Assembly (NCBI RefSeq): GCF_030272705.1
Contig: NZ_JARFYM010000016.1
Coordinates: 1-64,000 of the forward strand
DNA: 64,000 nt
Direction of reading: 5' to 3'
Origin: Rhizobium mayense
Lineage (GTDB): Bacteria; Pseudomonadota; Alphaproteobacteria; Rhizobiales; Rhizobiaceae
The position numbers and the translations under genes are program-made. The notes beneath the pieces are model-generated. The model was not told where the DNA came from. It was given only the letters and a program-made list of their open reading frames with translations, and did not search any database. Of this stretch, positions 17,239 through 25,288 are shown piece by piece (position 1 is the first letter of the stretch; every line of letters starts with the position of its first letter).

Positions 17239-17973
17239 TCAGAGAAGGCTGTCGATGAGCTTCGACATGGCACCAACCGACATGTCCCCTGCATAACGCT
17301 TGCCGTTGATCAAGAAGGTCGGCGTAGCATTGACACCGAAGTCCTTGGCCGCGCGTTCCCTAACTGAGTTGACATCATCCAGAAGCTTCTGGTTCGTCAA
17401 GCATTTCGTAAAGCTATCCTCAGTAAAACCGGCAAGTTTCGACATTTGCAGCAGCGCGGCACGGCCGTCGACATCCGGCGAGGCCCAGGCGATCTGCTGC
17501 TTGAACAGCATATCGACCATCGGAAGATACTGTTCCTGCGGCGCGCAACGGGCCAGCATGAAGGCGGCGGCGGCGCGCGGGTCGAAGGGGAACTCGCGGA
17601 TGATGAAGCGGACTTTGCCGGTGTCGACGTATTTCTGCTTGATCGCGTCGAAGGTGGTAGTAGCGAAATGCGCGCAGTGCGGGCAGGTCAGCGACATGTA
17701 TTCGACGATCTTGACCGGAGCGTCTTCCTTGCCGAGCGCGATTTCCGGCAGGGCGCCGGGCTTCAGCACTTCGTTCATGTCGACGTTGCCATCCGGAGAC
17801 GGAACCTGGTCCTCCGCCGAGCCGGCATTGGTGGTCTCCTGGGCGCCGCCGGCGGTAGTGGCATTGGCGGCGGATGCGGTGTCGGCAAAGGCAGCGAACG
17901 CCAAGGAAAGGGCCGCGACGGCAGTGCCGCCCAGCAGGTGGCGTTTGGTCAAGAGCATGTCGGACATCGGCAT
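17239..17973 (-). CDS. Periplasmic DsbA-family thiol oxidase (CPHC)
   Basis: 244 residues. A Tat-free hydrophobic signal segment (about residues 13-36, ending TASAA) indicates export. A low-complexity linker of A, T, G and N precedes a thioredoxin fold with the active site CPHC at residues 97-100, a helical insertion, and the cis-proline loop FGVNATPTFLINGKRY. This is the Thioredoxin_4/BdbD-like group that introduces disulfides in exported proteins. The start could also be the ATG five codons downstream. It sits between smc and the toxin-antitoxin pair; in related genomes this gene adjoins smc and the DciA/mutY pair. Confidence 0.88.
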   Translation of the reverse strand: MPMSDMLLTKRHLLGGTAVAALSLAFAAFADTASAANATTAGGAQETTNAGSAEDQVPSPDGNVDMNEVLKPGALPEIALGKEDAPVKIVEYMSLTCPHCAHFATTTFDAIKQKYVDTGKVRFIIREFPFDPRAAAAFMLARCAPQEQYLPMVDMLFKQQIAWASPDVDGRAALLQMSKLAGFTEDSFTKCLTNQKLLDDVNSVRERAAKDFGVNATPTFLINGKRYAGDMSVGAMSKLIDSLL

Positions 17974-18149
17974 AGAGTCACCCGTCGTAAGAGGTCTTTG
18001 AATGGTTCATTGCGATATAACGGCTCGTTACTACTAACAAGGCACGGTTGACCAACTTTCTTCAAAGAATTGTGACCTACAGAAGACAAAAAGGTTAAAT
18101 TATCGTCAGAATTGGCTGCGGTGGGGCAGACGACCCTCAGGATGCGACA

Positions 18150-18422
18150 CTATCTCCGATAAACTTCGCGGCGATTTCCGATTCGAACTATCAGAATTCG
18201 TATGGCGCTATCTTCGATGTGCGCAATTACCCGGCAGTCTCCGACCCGATATTTCCAGAAGTCACCGAGATCAGAACCTTTCAAGGCCTCTCCGATAGCG
18301 CGCGGATTATCCAGCTTGGCAACGCGCTCGTGGAGAAATTTAAGTATCCGGCGCGAAGTCTCATGTCCGAGCTTTTCGAGTTCGCGCTCCGCAGATCGCT
18401 GAAACTCAATCGTCCACGCCAT
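18150..18422 (-). CDS. RelE/ParE-family toxin
   Basis: 90 residues with the RelE fold pattern: MAWTIEFQRSAERELEKL at the start, a central GDFWKYRVGDCRVIAHI strand pair and the C-terminal IRIGNRREVYR-like end (RIGNRREVYRR). RelE toxins cleave mRNA in the ribosome. The start lies 17 bases inside the upstream antitoxin gene, the usual antitoxin-toxin overlap. It is intact and small, inserted between the dsbA-like gene and the DciA-like gene. Confidence 0.9.
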   Translation of the reverse strand: MAWTIEFQRSAERELEKLGHETSRRILKFLHERVAKLDNPRAIGEALKGSDLGDFWKYRVGDCRVIAHIEDSAIRILIVRIGNRREVYRR

Positions 18423-18630
18423 AGCGCGCCATTAACTCAGCCAAGGAAACGGTGTCGCTCTCGCCTCGGCGAAACTCTTCCAGGCGTTTTTCCGCAAGAT
18501 AGATATCCTCAAGATCGTCCAGGTGCTCGAGGATCGCCTCACGGGCATAAAAGCTTTTGCTGCGCCCGGTGCGCTTGGCGAGCGCATCGAGTCTTGCTTC
18601 AATTTCCGGCGGAAGCCGTAGGGCCAACAT
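18406..18630 (-). CDS. RelB-type ribbon-helix-helix antitoxin
   Basis: 74 residues. The N-terminal MLALRLPPEIEARLDALAKRTGRSKSFYAREAI (in two parts, about residues 1-33) is a ribbon-helix-helix DNA-binding unit of the DUF6290/RelB type. The acidic C-terminus (DIYLAEKRLEEFRRGE) should wrap the toxin. Overlap with the toxin by 17 bases gives coupled translation. An 18-bp inverted repeat just upstream is the likely autoregulatory operator. Confidence 0.88.
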   Translation of the reverse strand: MLALRLPPEIEARLDALAKRTGRSKSFYAREAILEHLDDLEDIYLAEKRLEEFRRGESDTVSLAELMARYGVDD

Positions 18631-18646
18631 TATCTTCTCTCCAAAT

Positions 18647-18664
18647 TGCTATACAGATATAGCA
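18647..18664. promoter_or_regulatory. Probable toxin-antitoxin operator
   Basis: TGCTATA-CAGA-TATAGCA is a perfect 7-bp inverted repeat 16 bases upstream of the antitoxin ATG, where RHH antitoxins normally bind to repress their own operon. Confidence 0.65.
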
Positions 18665-18707
18665 TTCCGGAAACCGCTGACCAACCGATTTCCGCATCAA
18701 AACAAAG

Positions 18708-19208
18708 CTATCTCTTGCCCCGCCTCCAAGCCATCGCCCTACCCAATCTCTGAACTGCAGCACGCAACTTGTCGTCCTCGATGCCGTCCATCATGTCTTC
18801 CAGCTTTCGCGCCGCTTCGCCCTTCAGCGGCGGCGGAGTGCGGGAGCGTTTTGAAGCAGTCGAAACCGGCTTCTGGACGATGCGGATCTGGCTGACGGCG
18901 TGGAAGCCGAAAAAGCCGTTGATGCGCTGGATGAGTTCGCCCTGCGCATGGGTCAGAAACAAAGCGCGTGCACCCTCGCAGGCGATGGTCAGCACGCCCG
19001 GCTGGTAGCCGCCATCCTCGCCCGAGCCGCCACGTTTTGCCCACGCGATCTTTTCCGGTCGCGTACATTCGGCGAAATCCTCGCCGGCGATCTCGTCCCA
19101 GGAGCCGAGCAGCGCCGTGTTGATTCCCGCACGCTTCGCCAGAACGGGATCTATGATGCCGTTGGTCAGCTCGGAAATCTGCTTTTCGCCTTTTCGGGGA
19201 TAACTCAT
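18708..19208 (-). CDS. DUF721/DciA-family protein
   Basis: 166 residues from the ATG at 19208. The DUF721 (DciA) core is present: ALLGSWDEIAGEDFAECTRP, then GVLTIACEGARALFLTHAQGE and the QRINGFFG segment. A basic tail (LGRAMAWRRGKR) closes the protein. DciA proteins help load the replicative helicase in bacteria lacking DnaC; assignment of that role to this member rests on the domain only. It is transcribed divergently from mutY across 87 bp, an arrangement common in rhizobia. Confidence 0.82.
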   Translation of the reverse strand: MSYPRKGEKQISELTNGIIDPVLAKRAGINTALLGSWDEIAGEDFAECTRPEKIAWAKRGGSGEDGGYQPGVLTIACEGARALFLTHAQGELIQRINGFFGFHAVSQIRIVQKPVSTASKRSRTPPPLKGEAARKLEDMMDGIEDDKLRAAVQRLGRAMAWRRGKR

Positions 19209-19295
19209 TGGATAACGGGACCTGGAACCTTGTTTGCGCCTCGAAGACCTTGATCGTTCGGCGCAGCTTGGCCAAGTATAGAGCACTTCCCCTCG

Positions 19296-20420
19296 ATGCG
19301 GCAAATCATGACGACGACAATAGAATCCCCTACGGCCGCATCCCTGCTTGCCTGGTACGACCGCCATCACCGCGACCTGCCCTGGCGCGTCTCGCCCGCG
19401 ATGGCAACGCGCGGCATCCGGCCCGACCCCTATCATATTTGGCTCTCCGAAGTGATGCTGCAGCAGACCACCGTGCCTGCGGTCAAAGCTTATTTCGCCA
19501 AATTCCTGGAGCGCTGGCCGACGGTTCGTGATCTTGCGGCGGCGCCCACCGACGATGTCATGGCCGCCTGGGCCGGGCTCGGCTACTATGCCCGCGCCCG
19601 CAACCTGAAGAAATGTGCGGAGGCCGTAACGGCGGAACATGGTGGGCGTTTCCCGGATACCGAGGACGGACTGCGCGCCTTGCCGGGAATCGGCGACTAT
19701 ACGGCGGCAGCGGTCGCCGCCATTGCATTCGAGCGGCAGGCGGCTGTCATGGACGCCAATGTCGAGCGGGTCATCTCCAGACTATACGCCATCGCTACAC
19801 CTTTGCCCGCTGCCAAACCGCTGATGAAGCAGAAGGTGGCTTTACTGACGCCTGCCGATCGTCCCGGCGACTTCGCGCAGGCGATGATGGATCTCGGCGC
19901 GACGATCTGCACGCCGAAGCGGCCGGCCTGTTCGCTCTGTCCCTTCAACAATGCTTGCGAGGCATTGCGGCTGCATGATCCCGAACATTTTCCGGTCAAA
20001 GCGGCTAAGAAGGAAAAGCCGGTGCGCCAGGGTGCCGCTTTCGTGGCGGTGAATGGCGATGGCGAGATTTATTTGCGGCGGCGTATTGCCAGCGGCCTGC
20101 TCGGCGGCATGACCGAAGTGCCGACCACCGGCTGGACGGCCCGGATCGACGGCGAGACCAGCGCTGCGGCTGCCCCCTTTCCTGCCGATTGGCAGCCTGC
20201 GGGGACCGTGACGCATGTCTTCACTCACTTCGAACTGCGGCTATCGATCTATCGCGCCCAGGTGGCGTCGAGCGCGTTCCGCAATGACGGATGGTGGGAG
20301 CCGGTTACAAATCTTGAAGCACAGGCCTTGCCGACAGTCATGAAAAAAGCCATCGCTCAGGCTATTCCACGTGCATTCACAAAGACCAAGACATTCGAAA
20401 AGGCAGGACATAATTCATGA
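19296..20420 (+). CDS. mutY: A/G-specific adenine glycosylase MutY
   Basis: 374 residues (370 if the second ATG at 19308 is used; neither has a strong ribosome site). MutY removes A opposite 8-oxoG. Visible elements are the catalytic SEVMLQQTT segment, the helix-hairpin-helix LPGIGDYTAAAVAAIAF, VMDANVERV with the catalytic Asp, and the [4Fe-4S] ligands C-x6-C-x2-C-x5-C (CTPKRPACSLCPFNNAC). A C-terminal Nudix-like 8-oxoG recognition domain runs from about residue 235. The stop overlaps the next gene as ATGA. Confidence 0.96.
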   Translation: MRQIMTTTIESPTAASLLAWYDRHHRDLPWRVSPAMATRGIRPDPYHIWLSEVMLQQTTVPAVKAYFAKFLERWPTVRDLAAAPTDDVMAAWAGLGYYARARNLKKCAEAVTAEHGGRFPDTEDGLRALPGIGDYTAAAVAAIAFERQAAVMDANVERVISRLYAIATPLPAAKPLMKQKVALLTPADRPGDFAQAMMDLGATICTPKRPACSLCPFNNACEALRLHDPEHFPVKAAKKEKPVRQGAAFVAVNGDGEIYLRRRIASGLLGGMTEVPTTGWTARIDGETSAAAAPFPADWQPAGTVTHVFTHFELRLSIYRAQVASSAFRNDGWWEPVTNLEAQALPTVMKKAIAQAIPRAFTKTKTFEKAGHNS

Positions 20421-21031
20421 CGACGGAAATCCGGCACATTGTCTTCGATATCGGCAAAGTGCTTGTTCACTACGATCCGAGTATTCCCTATAGCCGCATC
20501 ATCCCCGATGAAGCGGAGCGAGCCTGGTTCCTCGCAAATGTCTGCACACATGAATGGAATATCGAGCAGGATCGCGGCCGGACCTGGGAAGAGGCCGAAG
20601 CGCTGCTGATCGCCGAGCATCCCGAGCGTGAAGAACAGATTCGCGCTTTCCGCAAAAATTGGAATGACATGGTTCCCCATGCCTATGACGATAGCGTCGC
20701 CATCATGGAGAAGCTCATAGCCGAAGGCCGCGACGTCACCATGTTGACCAATTTCGCCTCTGACACCTTTCGTGAAGCGCAGACGCGCTTCGATTTCCTC
20801 TCCAAGCCGCGCGGCGTCACCGTGTCCGGCGACATTGGCCTGATCAAGCCGGACATTGCGATCTATGAGGCGCATGTAAAGAGTTTCGGGCTGGATCCGG
20901 CTTCGACCATCTTCATCGACGATTCGCTTGCCAACGTCGAAGGCGCAAAAGCCGCGGGTTGGAACGCAGTCCATTTCACCGGCGCCGAGAAGCTGCGCAG
21001 CGATCTCGCCGCCTACGGCATCGAGGTTTGA
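20417..21031 (+). CDS. HAD-family hydrolase (YihX-like)
   Basis: 204 residues. Motif I is VFDIGKVLVHYD, motif II MLTNFASDTF, and motif III/IV the GLIKPDIAIY ... STIFIDDSLANVEGA pair. This is HAD subfamily IA, close to the YihX phosphatases acting on small phosphorylated sugars, but the substrate cannot be read from sequence. It starts within the mutY stop codon, so it is in the same operon. Confidence 0.86.
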   Translation: MTTEIRHIVFDIGKVLVHYDPSIPYSRIIPDEAERAWFLANVCTHEWNIEQDRGRTWEEAEALLIAEHPEREEQIRAFRKNWNDMVPHAYDDSVAIMEKLIAEGRDVTMLTNFASDTFREAQTRFDFLSKPRGVTVSGDIGLIKPDIAIYEAHVKSFGLDPASTIFIDDSLANVEGAKAAGWNAVHFTGAEKLRSDLAAYGIEV

Positions 21032-21035
21032 ACCC

Positions 21036-21401
21036 ATGATTTTCGATCCGGCAGAGCGCATCACCCTGTTCCACGACGCGATCAACAGGCTTGACTACGA
21101 AGCGATCGAGAATTTCTTCGCCGAGAATGCCACCTATGTCTCCAACGGCGTCGGCAGCCTTGCCGGTCGCGAGGCGATCATGGAAGCATTTCGCGGCTAT
21201 TTCGACACGTATCCGGATCAAGCCGCCGCCAATTCATTGGTGGAAACGCTGACGCCGCTTTCCGGCCGCGCCGTCTGGTCTGTCCGGGCGACCAACAGCA
21301 AGACCGGCAAGCCGCTGATCCGCGAAGGCGAAGAGACAATCACCTTCGACGAAGAGGGACGCGTCGTACGGGTCGATGTGACGGACTATCAGGAATTCTA
21401 A
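21036..21401 (+). CDS. SnoaL-like (NTF2 fold) protein
   Basis: 121 residues of the NTF2/ketosteroid-isomerase-like fold: ITLFHDAINRLDYEAIENFF, then AGREAIMEAFRGYF and a C-terminal strand EEGRVVRVDVTDYQEF. Such small proteins have diverse or unknown roles. The ATG lies 4 bases after the HAD gene stop, so it is the third gene of the mutY operon. Confidence 0.82.
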   Translation: MIFDPAERITLFHDAINRLDYEAIENFFAENATYVSNGVGSLAGREAIMEAFRGYFDTYPDQAAANSLVETLTPLSGRAVWSVRATNSKTGKPLIREGEETITFDEEGRVVRVDVTDYQEF

Positions 21402-21413
21402 GCCTAGAGGCTC

Positions 21414-21448
21414 AAAAAATGGCGCCCAGGATTCGTGAATCCTGGGCG
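21414..21448 (-). terminator. Terminator facing ccrM, possibly bidirectional
   Basis: CGCCCAGGATTC and GAATCCTGGGCG are perfect 12-bp arms. On the minus strand a run of six T follows, so it mainly ends ccrM transcription 125 bp beyond its stop. It also lies directly behind the SnoaL-like gene on the plus strand. Confidence 0.8.
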
Positions 21449-21572
21449 TCTCACCTTCCTCCCTAACTGGAGGTACTCGACGGAAGAAGGCGGATATGCG
21501 GATCCGGCCGCGGCATGATCGCGAAAACCGGGAAAGGCTTTCAGATAGATCATGCCGTTCAAATAGTTGGGA

Positions 21573-22703
21573 TTATTCTGCCTTGGCCAGATCATTGCGG
21601 ACGATCGAACGCAGATCGTCGATCGGGCGCAGGGACTGCCCGTCGTCAAAGTGCCAGAACGTCCATCCGTTGCATGCATCAAGGCCCTGGACTTTCGCGC
21701 CGAGGCGATGAATTGAGCCGGCCTCGCCACCAGACGCGACCGTGCCATCGGCGCGCACGATGGCGCTATAGCGGCGCTTTGCATCCGTCAGCACCTGGCC
21801 GGGCTTGATGAGACCGCTTTCGATCAAAACGTTGAATGCGACGCGAACTTCGGCTTTCTTGCCGGTCATCACAGTCAATTCGGCCTTGCCGAGCGGCTCG
21901 ACGGCGGCAATGCGGGCGCTGGCTGCATCGATATAGTCCTGCTCGCGTTCGATGCCGACGAAATGACGGCCAAGACGCTTGGCGACGGCGCCGGTGGTGC
22001 CCGAGCCGAAGAAAGGATCAAGCACGATGTCGCCCGGTTTGGACGACGCCATGATAACGCGGGCAAGCAGGGCTTCCGGCTTCTGCGTCGGATGCGCCTT
22101 CTTGCCGTCCTGATCCTTAAGCCGTTCGCCACCGCTGCAGATCGGGAACAGCCAATCGGAGCGCATCTGCACATCGTCATTGGCCGCCTTCATAGCGTCG
22201 TAGTTGAAGGTATAGCCTTTGGCCTTGGCGTTCGGGCTCGCCCAGATCATCGTTTCATGCGCGTTCTGGAAACGACGGCCCTTGAAATTCGGCATCGGAT
22301 TGGTCTTGCGCCAGACGATATCGTTGAGGATCCAGAAATTCAGATCCTGCATCGTCGCGCCGACGCGGAAAATATTGTGATAGGAGCCGATGACCCAGAT
22401 GGTGCCCGTCGGCTTCAGGACGCGGCGGCAGGCCAGCAGCCAGGCGCGCGTGAAGGCATCATAGGCCTCGAACGAAGCAAACTGATCCCATTCGTCATCG
22501 ACGGCGTCGACCAGCGATTGGTCCGGGCGGTGCAGGGTGCCGCCGAGCTGCAGGTTGTAAGGCGGGTCGGCGAAGATGACGTCGACGGAATGGGTGGGCA
22601 GTGCTTCAAGGGCCGCCACGCAATCGCCCTTGATGATCGTGTCGACCCAGGAGCCCGGCGTTGCGGAAGTCCTGAGGTCGGCAAGCGGGAAAACTGACGC
22701 CAT
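21573..22703 (-). CDS. ccrM: CcrM-type DNA adenine methyltransferase (GANTC)
   Basis: 376 residues. It shows the beta-class amino-methyltransferase order: ADPPYNLQL (motif IV) near the N-terminus, then DIVLDPFFGSGTTGAVAKRLG (motif I, in two parts). The C-terminal CcrM-specific domain spans roughly residues 270-376 (VLTDAKRRYSAIVRADGTV, GWTFWHFDDG). CcrM methylates GANTC and is an essential, cell-cycle-controlled enzyme in Rhizobiaceae and Caulobacter. The start at 22703 gives the usual N-terminus MASVFPLADL; a longer frame upstream is AT-rich and non-conserved-looking. A CtrA-like site lies 33 bases upstream. Confidence 0.96.
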   Translation of the reverse strand: MASVFPLADLRTSATPGSWVDTIIKGDCVAALEALPTHSVDVIFADPPYNLQLGGTLHRPDQSLVDAVDDEWDQFASFEAYDAFTRAWLLACRRVLKPTGTIWVIGSYHNIFRVGATMQDLNFWILNDIVWRKTNPMPNFKGRRFQNAHETMIWASPNAKAKGYTFNYDAMKAANDDVQMRSDWLFPICSGGERLKDQDGKKAHPTQKPEALLARVIMASSKPGDIVLDPFFGSGTTGAVAKRLGRHFVGIEREQDYIDAASARIAAVEPLGKAELTVMTGKKAEVRVAFNVLIESGLIKPGQVLTDAKRRYSAIVRADGTVASGGEAGSIHRLGAKVQGLDACNGWTFWHFDDGQSLRPIDDLRSIVRNDLAKAE

Positions 22704-22735
22704 GTGATACTCGCTGTTACACTTACTCGATACGC

Positions 22736-22750
22736 TTAACTGAGTGTTAT
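22736..22750 (-). promoter_or_regulatory. CtrA-like binding site upstream of ccrM
   Basis: TTAA-N7-TTAT on the plus strand (ATAA-N7-TTAA on the ccrM strand) matches the CtrA consensus TTAA-N7-TTAA at 7 of 8 positions. Two GGTTACC copies (22751-22757, 22764-22770) lie just beyond it. Binding is inferred. Confidence 0.5.
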
Positions 22751-22804
22751 GGTTACCTAAGTTGGTTACCAAAGGCTAAAGCGAGCAGCACATTTTGCAA
22801 TTTC

Positions 22805-23191
22805 TCAAGACCGCGCCGATTGTCGGTCGTCGCTCGCCGTCTCGGATCCATCATGAACCGCGCGGCTGTCCGTCGGTGCCTCTTGCCTCTCATTCATTCC
22901 GTAATCACGAACCACATGCGCGATGCGCAGACGGTAGTCAGCGAAAATAGCCCCTCGCCCGGCCTTCTGTGCCGCTCGGTGCGCCTCGCGGTTCCGCCAT
23001 ACTTTGACCGCATCCTCGTCACGCCAGAAGGACAGCGAAAGAAGCTTGCCGCGTTGCGTCAGGCTTTCGAAGCGTTCGATGGAGACGAACCCGTCGATTG
23101 TCTCGAGCTCGGCGCGCAGCGCGCCGGCAAGATCAAGATAGTGATGGCGCTCGCCGAGATAGGGAATGACCTCGAAAATGACGGCGATCAT
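22805..23191 (-). CDS. Antibiotic biosynthesis monooxygenase (ABM)-fold protein
   Basis: 128 residues. The first 100 form a dimeric alpha/beta barrel: LRAELETIDGFVSIERFESL, LSLSFWRDEDAVKVWRN and the REAHRAAQKAGR helix typical of YgiN/ABM proteins. The last 28 residues (from NERQEAPTDS) are a charged tail. Despite the family name most members are small oxygenases or isomerases of unknown substrate. The ATG overlaps the stop of the preceding gene, so the two are a coupled operon opposite an ArsR-type regulator. Confidence 0.8.
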   Translation of the reverse strand: MIAVIFEVIPYLGERHHYLDLAGALRAELETIDGFVSIERFESLTQRGKLLSLSFWRDEDAVKVWRNREAHRAAQKAGRGAIFADYRLRIAHVVRDYGMNERQEAPTDSRAVHDGSETASDDRQSARS

Positions 23192-23517
23192 GGCGTCACC
23201 TTTGGACCATGCGGCAGGGACACGTTTTTCAGGAAGATGCGGTCCTCCTTGATGATGAAGCGTTCGCGGCGCGAGAAATCGCAGTTCGCCTTGCCGAGTG
23301 GGTCGGCGGCGAGGCGAGCGCGATAGGCTTCATAGGCGGCCAGGCTTTCGATGTTGTAGACGCCGTAAGCCGATGTCGCCGAACCCTCGTGCGGGGCGAA
23401 ATAGCCGATGAGGTCCGCGCCGTTGCGGGGTATGGCTTGGCCCCATGCTGCGGCATATTCGGCAAAGGCGTCCTTCTTGAAGGGGTCGATCTCGTAGCGG
23501 ATGAAACAGGTGATCAT
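23188..23517 (-). CDS. NIPSNAP-family protein
   Basis: 109 residues of the NIPSNAP-type dimeric alpha/beta barrel: MITCFIRYEIDPFKKDAFAEY, WGQAIPRNGADLIGYFAPHE and a C-terminal basic strand region. AAGGAG precedes the ATG at 23517, which excludes the longer frame. It is coupled to the ABM gene downstream and lies 71 bp from the divergent ArsR gene, an arrangement that suggests control by that regulator. The biochemical role is unknown. Confidence 0.82.
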   Translation of the reverse strand: MITCFIRYEIDPFKKDAFAEYAAAWGQAIPRNGADLIGYFAPHEGSATSAYGVYNIESLAAYEAYRARLAADPLGKANCDFSRRERFIIKEDRIFLKNVSLPHGPKVTP

Positions 23518-23588
23518 GGTTTTCTCCTTTGGTGATGGAGATCTTGTCGCACATTGCATGACGTCGATGCTTCGGTTACGATCGAACT

Positions 23589-24311
23589 ATGAAGGAAGGT
23601 CCTGACGTAGCGCAGATCGGTGCACTCATCGGCGATCCGGCACGGGCGAACATGCTCACCGCGCTGATGGGCGGCCGCGCCCTGACGGCAACGGAGCTGG
23701 CGGCGGCCGGCGGCATCACGCTGCAGACGGCGAGCACGCATCTGTCGAAACTCGAGACAGGCGGGTTGCTTGTGCAGCGAAAGCAAGGCCGGCACCGTTA
23801 TTTCGCGCTGGCCGACGATGGTGTCGGCAAGCTGCTGGAAAGTATCATGGGCTTCGCCGCTACACGAGGGCACCTGCGCCACCGTCCCGGCCCGAAGGAG
23901 CCAGCTCTACGCAAGGCACGCATCTGCTACGACCATCTCGCCGGCGACTACGGCGTGCGCATGCTCGATAGCCTGATTGCCGCCGGTGCGATCTCGGCGG
24001 TCGGTGACGGCTTAAACCTGACGGAGCGCGGCGAAGCGCAGCTTAGCTCGATCGGCATAGACGTGACCGGGCTGCGCTCGACGCGGCGCCCGCTCTGCCG
24101 CTCCTGCCTCGATTGGAGCGAACGCCGCGCGCATCTCGCCGGCAGCCTTGGCAAGGCGCTGCTTTCCAATTTCTTCGACAAGGGCTGGGCGCGGCGATCG
24201 GAAAACAGCCGCTCGATCCTGTTTACATCGGAAGGCGAACGCCGGTTCCTGGCGCTGTTTCCGGTCGACGCACTTGCGACGGACAAAGAGCGCGACGGTG
24301 TTGACGCCTGA
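23589..24311 (+). CDS. ArsR-family winged-helix regulator with C-terminal extension
   Basis: 240 residues. The N-terminal winged helix (DPARANMLTALMGGRALTAT, GGITLQTASTHLSKLETGGL) is ArsR-type. The extension of about 150 residues (ARICYDHLAGDYGVRMLDSL, RRPLCRSCLDWSERRAHLAG) occurs in a distinct subgroup; it contains a CRSC pair. No arsenic or metal genes are near. Divergent transcription from the NIPSNAP/ABM operon makes those genes the probable target. Confidence 0.87.
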   Translation: MKEGPDVAQIGALIGDPARANMLTALMGGRALTATELAAAGGITLQTASTHLSKLETGGLLVQRKQGRHRYFALADDGVGKLLESIMGFAATRGHLRHRPGPKEPALRKARICYDHLAGDYGVRMLDSLIAAGAISAVGDGLNLTERGEAQLSSIGIDVTGLRSTRRPLCRSCLDWSERRAHLAGSLGKALLSNFFDKGWARRSENSRSILFTSEGERRFLALFPVDALATDKERDGVDA

Positions 24312-24525
24312 ATTTCATAGGCCTGCGTCCAGTTGCCAGAGATGACGGCCTCAGCTTGAACCGATCAATATCCCTTTGAAATTGCTTGCTGCAATACGAC
24401 TGCAGAGGTCTCCCCATTCGCAGCCGCGACAGGCATGGCGAAGATCGCCGCTTGCGAAATTCCGACGGAGCGTCGTCCTTCCATCAGAGACGAAGGCGTC
24501 CAGGTATCCAAATTATCTATAATTT

Positions 24526-25194
24526 TTATCCAACGATCGCGAAAGCTTCGCGCGTCGTTCCCGAGGGTGTCCGCACAGGCGCCCGGCCGATCCACTGCAC
24601 GTGTTTCTGGAGGATGGATGCCGCCTCCTCTGTCCGCCCCTGGCGTAGCGCGGCGAGGATGGCGCGATGGTCGTGATCGGTGCGTTTTTCCCAGCCAGAT
24701 TGCCAGGCGGAGAAGAGAAAGCGAGCGCTGGCGGCGTGCAGGTCATCGATTGAGGCAAGCAGCCGCGCCATGCCGCAAGGCGCAAGGATCAAGCGGTGAA
24801 AGCGACGATTGGCCTCTTCCCAGGCGCGGACGTCGGCAGCAGCATCCCCTTCCCGAGTCGCCTCTTCGGCCGCATCGAGGATTGCGGGCGTAAGATGTTG
24901 CGCCGCATGTCTCAATGCCAAACTCTCGAGCGCCGCCCGCATTTCCGCGACTTCCCGAACCTCCTCGAGATCGAAGGAGGCAACGCGCACGCCGCGGCGC
25001 GGCACACTGATCGCCAAACCCTGGGCTTCCAGGCGGCGGAACGCCTCGCGCACTGGCACATGGCTGGCGCCGAATTCCTCGGCGATGTGATCCTGCCGCA
25101 GCCGCGCATCGGGCGCGATCTCGCCACGGATGATGCGATCTGCAAGCACCCGGCTGATTCGGCTGGCAATCGTGTCGTCGCGCTCTTTGGCCAT
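24526..25194 (-). CDS. GntR-family regulator, FadR subfamily (FCD domain)
   Basis: 222 residues. The GntR winged helix occupies residues 1-75 (DRIIRGEIAPDARLRQDHIA, FGASHVPVREAFRRLEAQGL). An FCD ligand domain follows, with EMRAALESLALRHAA, EEANRRFHRLILAPCGM and DHRAILAALRQG; the D, H, H residues expected to bind a metal and a carboxylate ligand are visible. The ligand is unknown and no catabolic genes adjoin. It diverges from a MarR gene across 94 bp. The 214 bp beyond its stop (24312-24525) hold nothing recognisable. Confidence 0.9.
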   Translation of the reverse strand: MAKERDDTIASRISRVLADRIIRGEIAPDARLRQDHIAEEFGASHVPVREAFRRLEAQGLAISVPRRGVRVASFDLEEVREVAEMRAALESLALRHAAQHLTPAILDAAEEATREGDAAADVRAWEEANRRFHRLILAPCGMARLLASIDDLHAASARFLFSAWQSGWEKRTDHDHRAILAALRQGRTEEAASILQKHVQWIGRAPVRTPSGTTREAFAIVG

Positions 25195-25262
25195 GGCCGA
25201 TCCTTAAAGGTGGCGATCGGCCTTGTCGAGCGTCCAGATCAAATACGATGCGACTTGACCGG

Positions 25263-25274
25263 GTGCATATGCAC
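25263..25274. promoter_or_regulatory. Palindrome in the GntR/MarR intergenic region
   Basis: GTGCATATGCAC is a perfect 12-bp palindrome in an AT-rich stretch ending 14 bases before the MarR ATG. It is a likely operator for the MarR protein itself. Confidence 0.5.
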
Positions 25275-25288
25275 ATATATGATAAATT

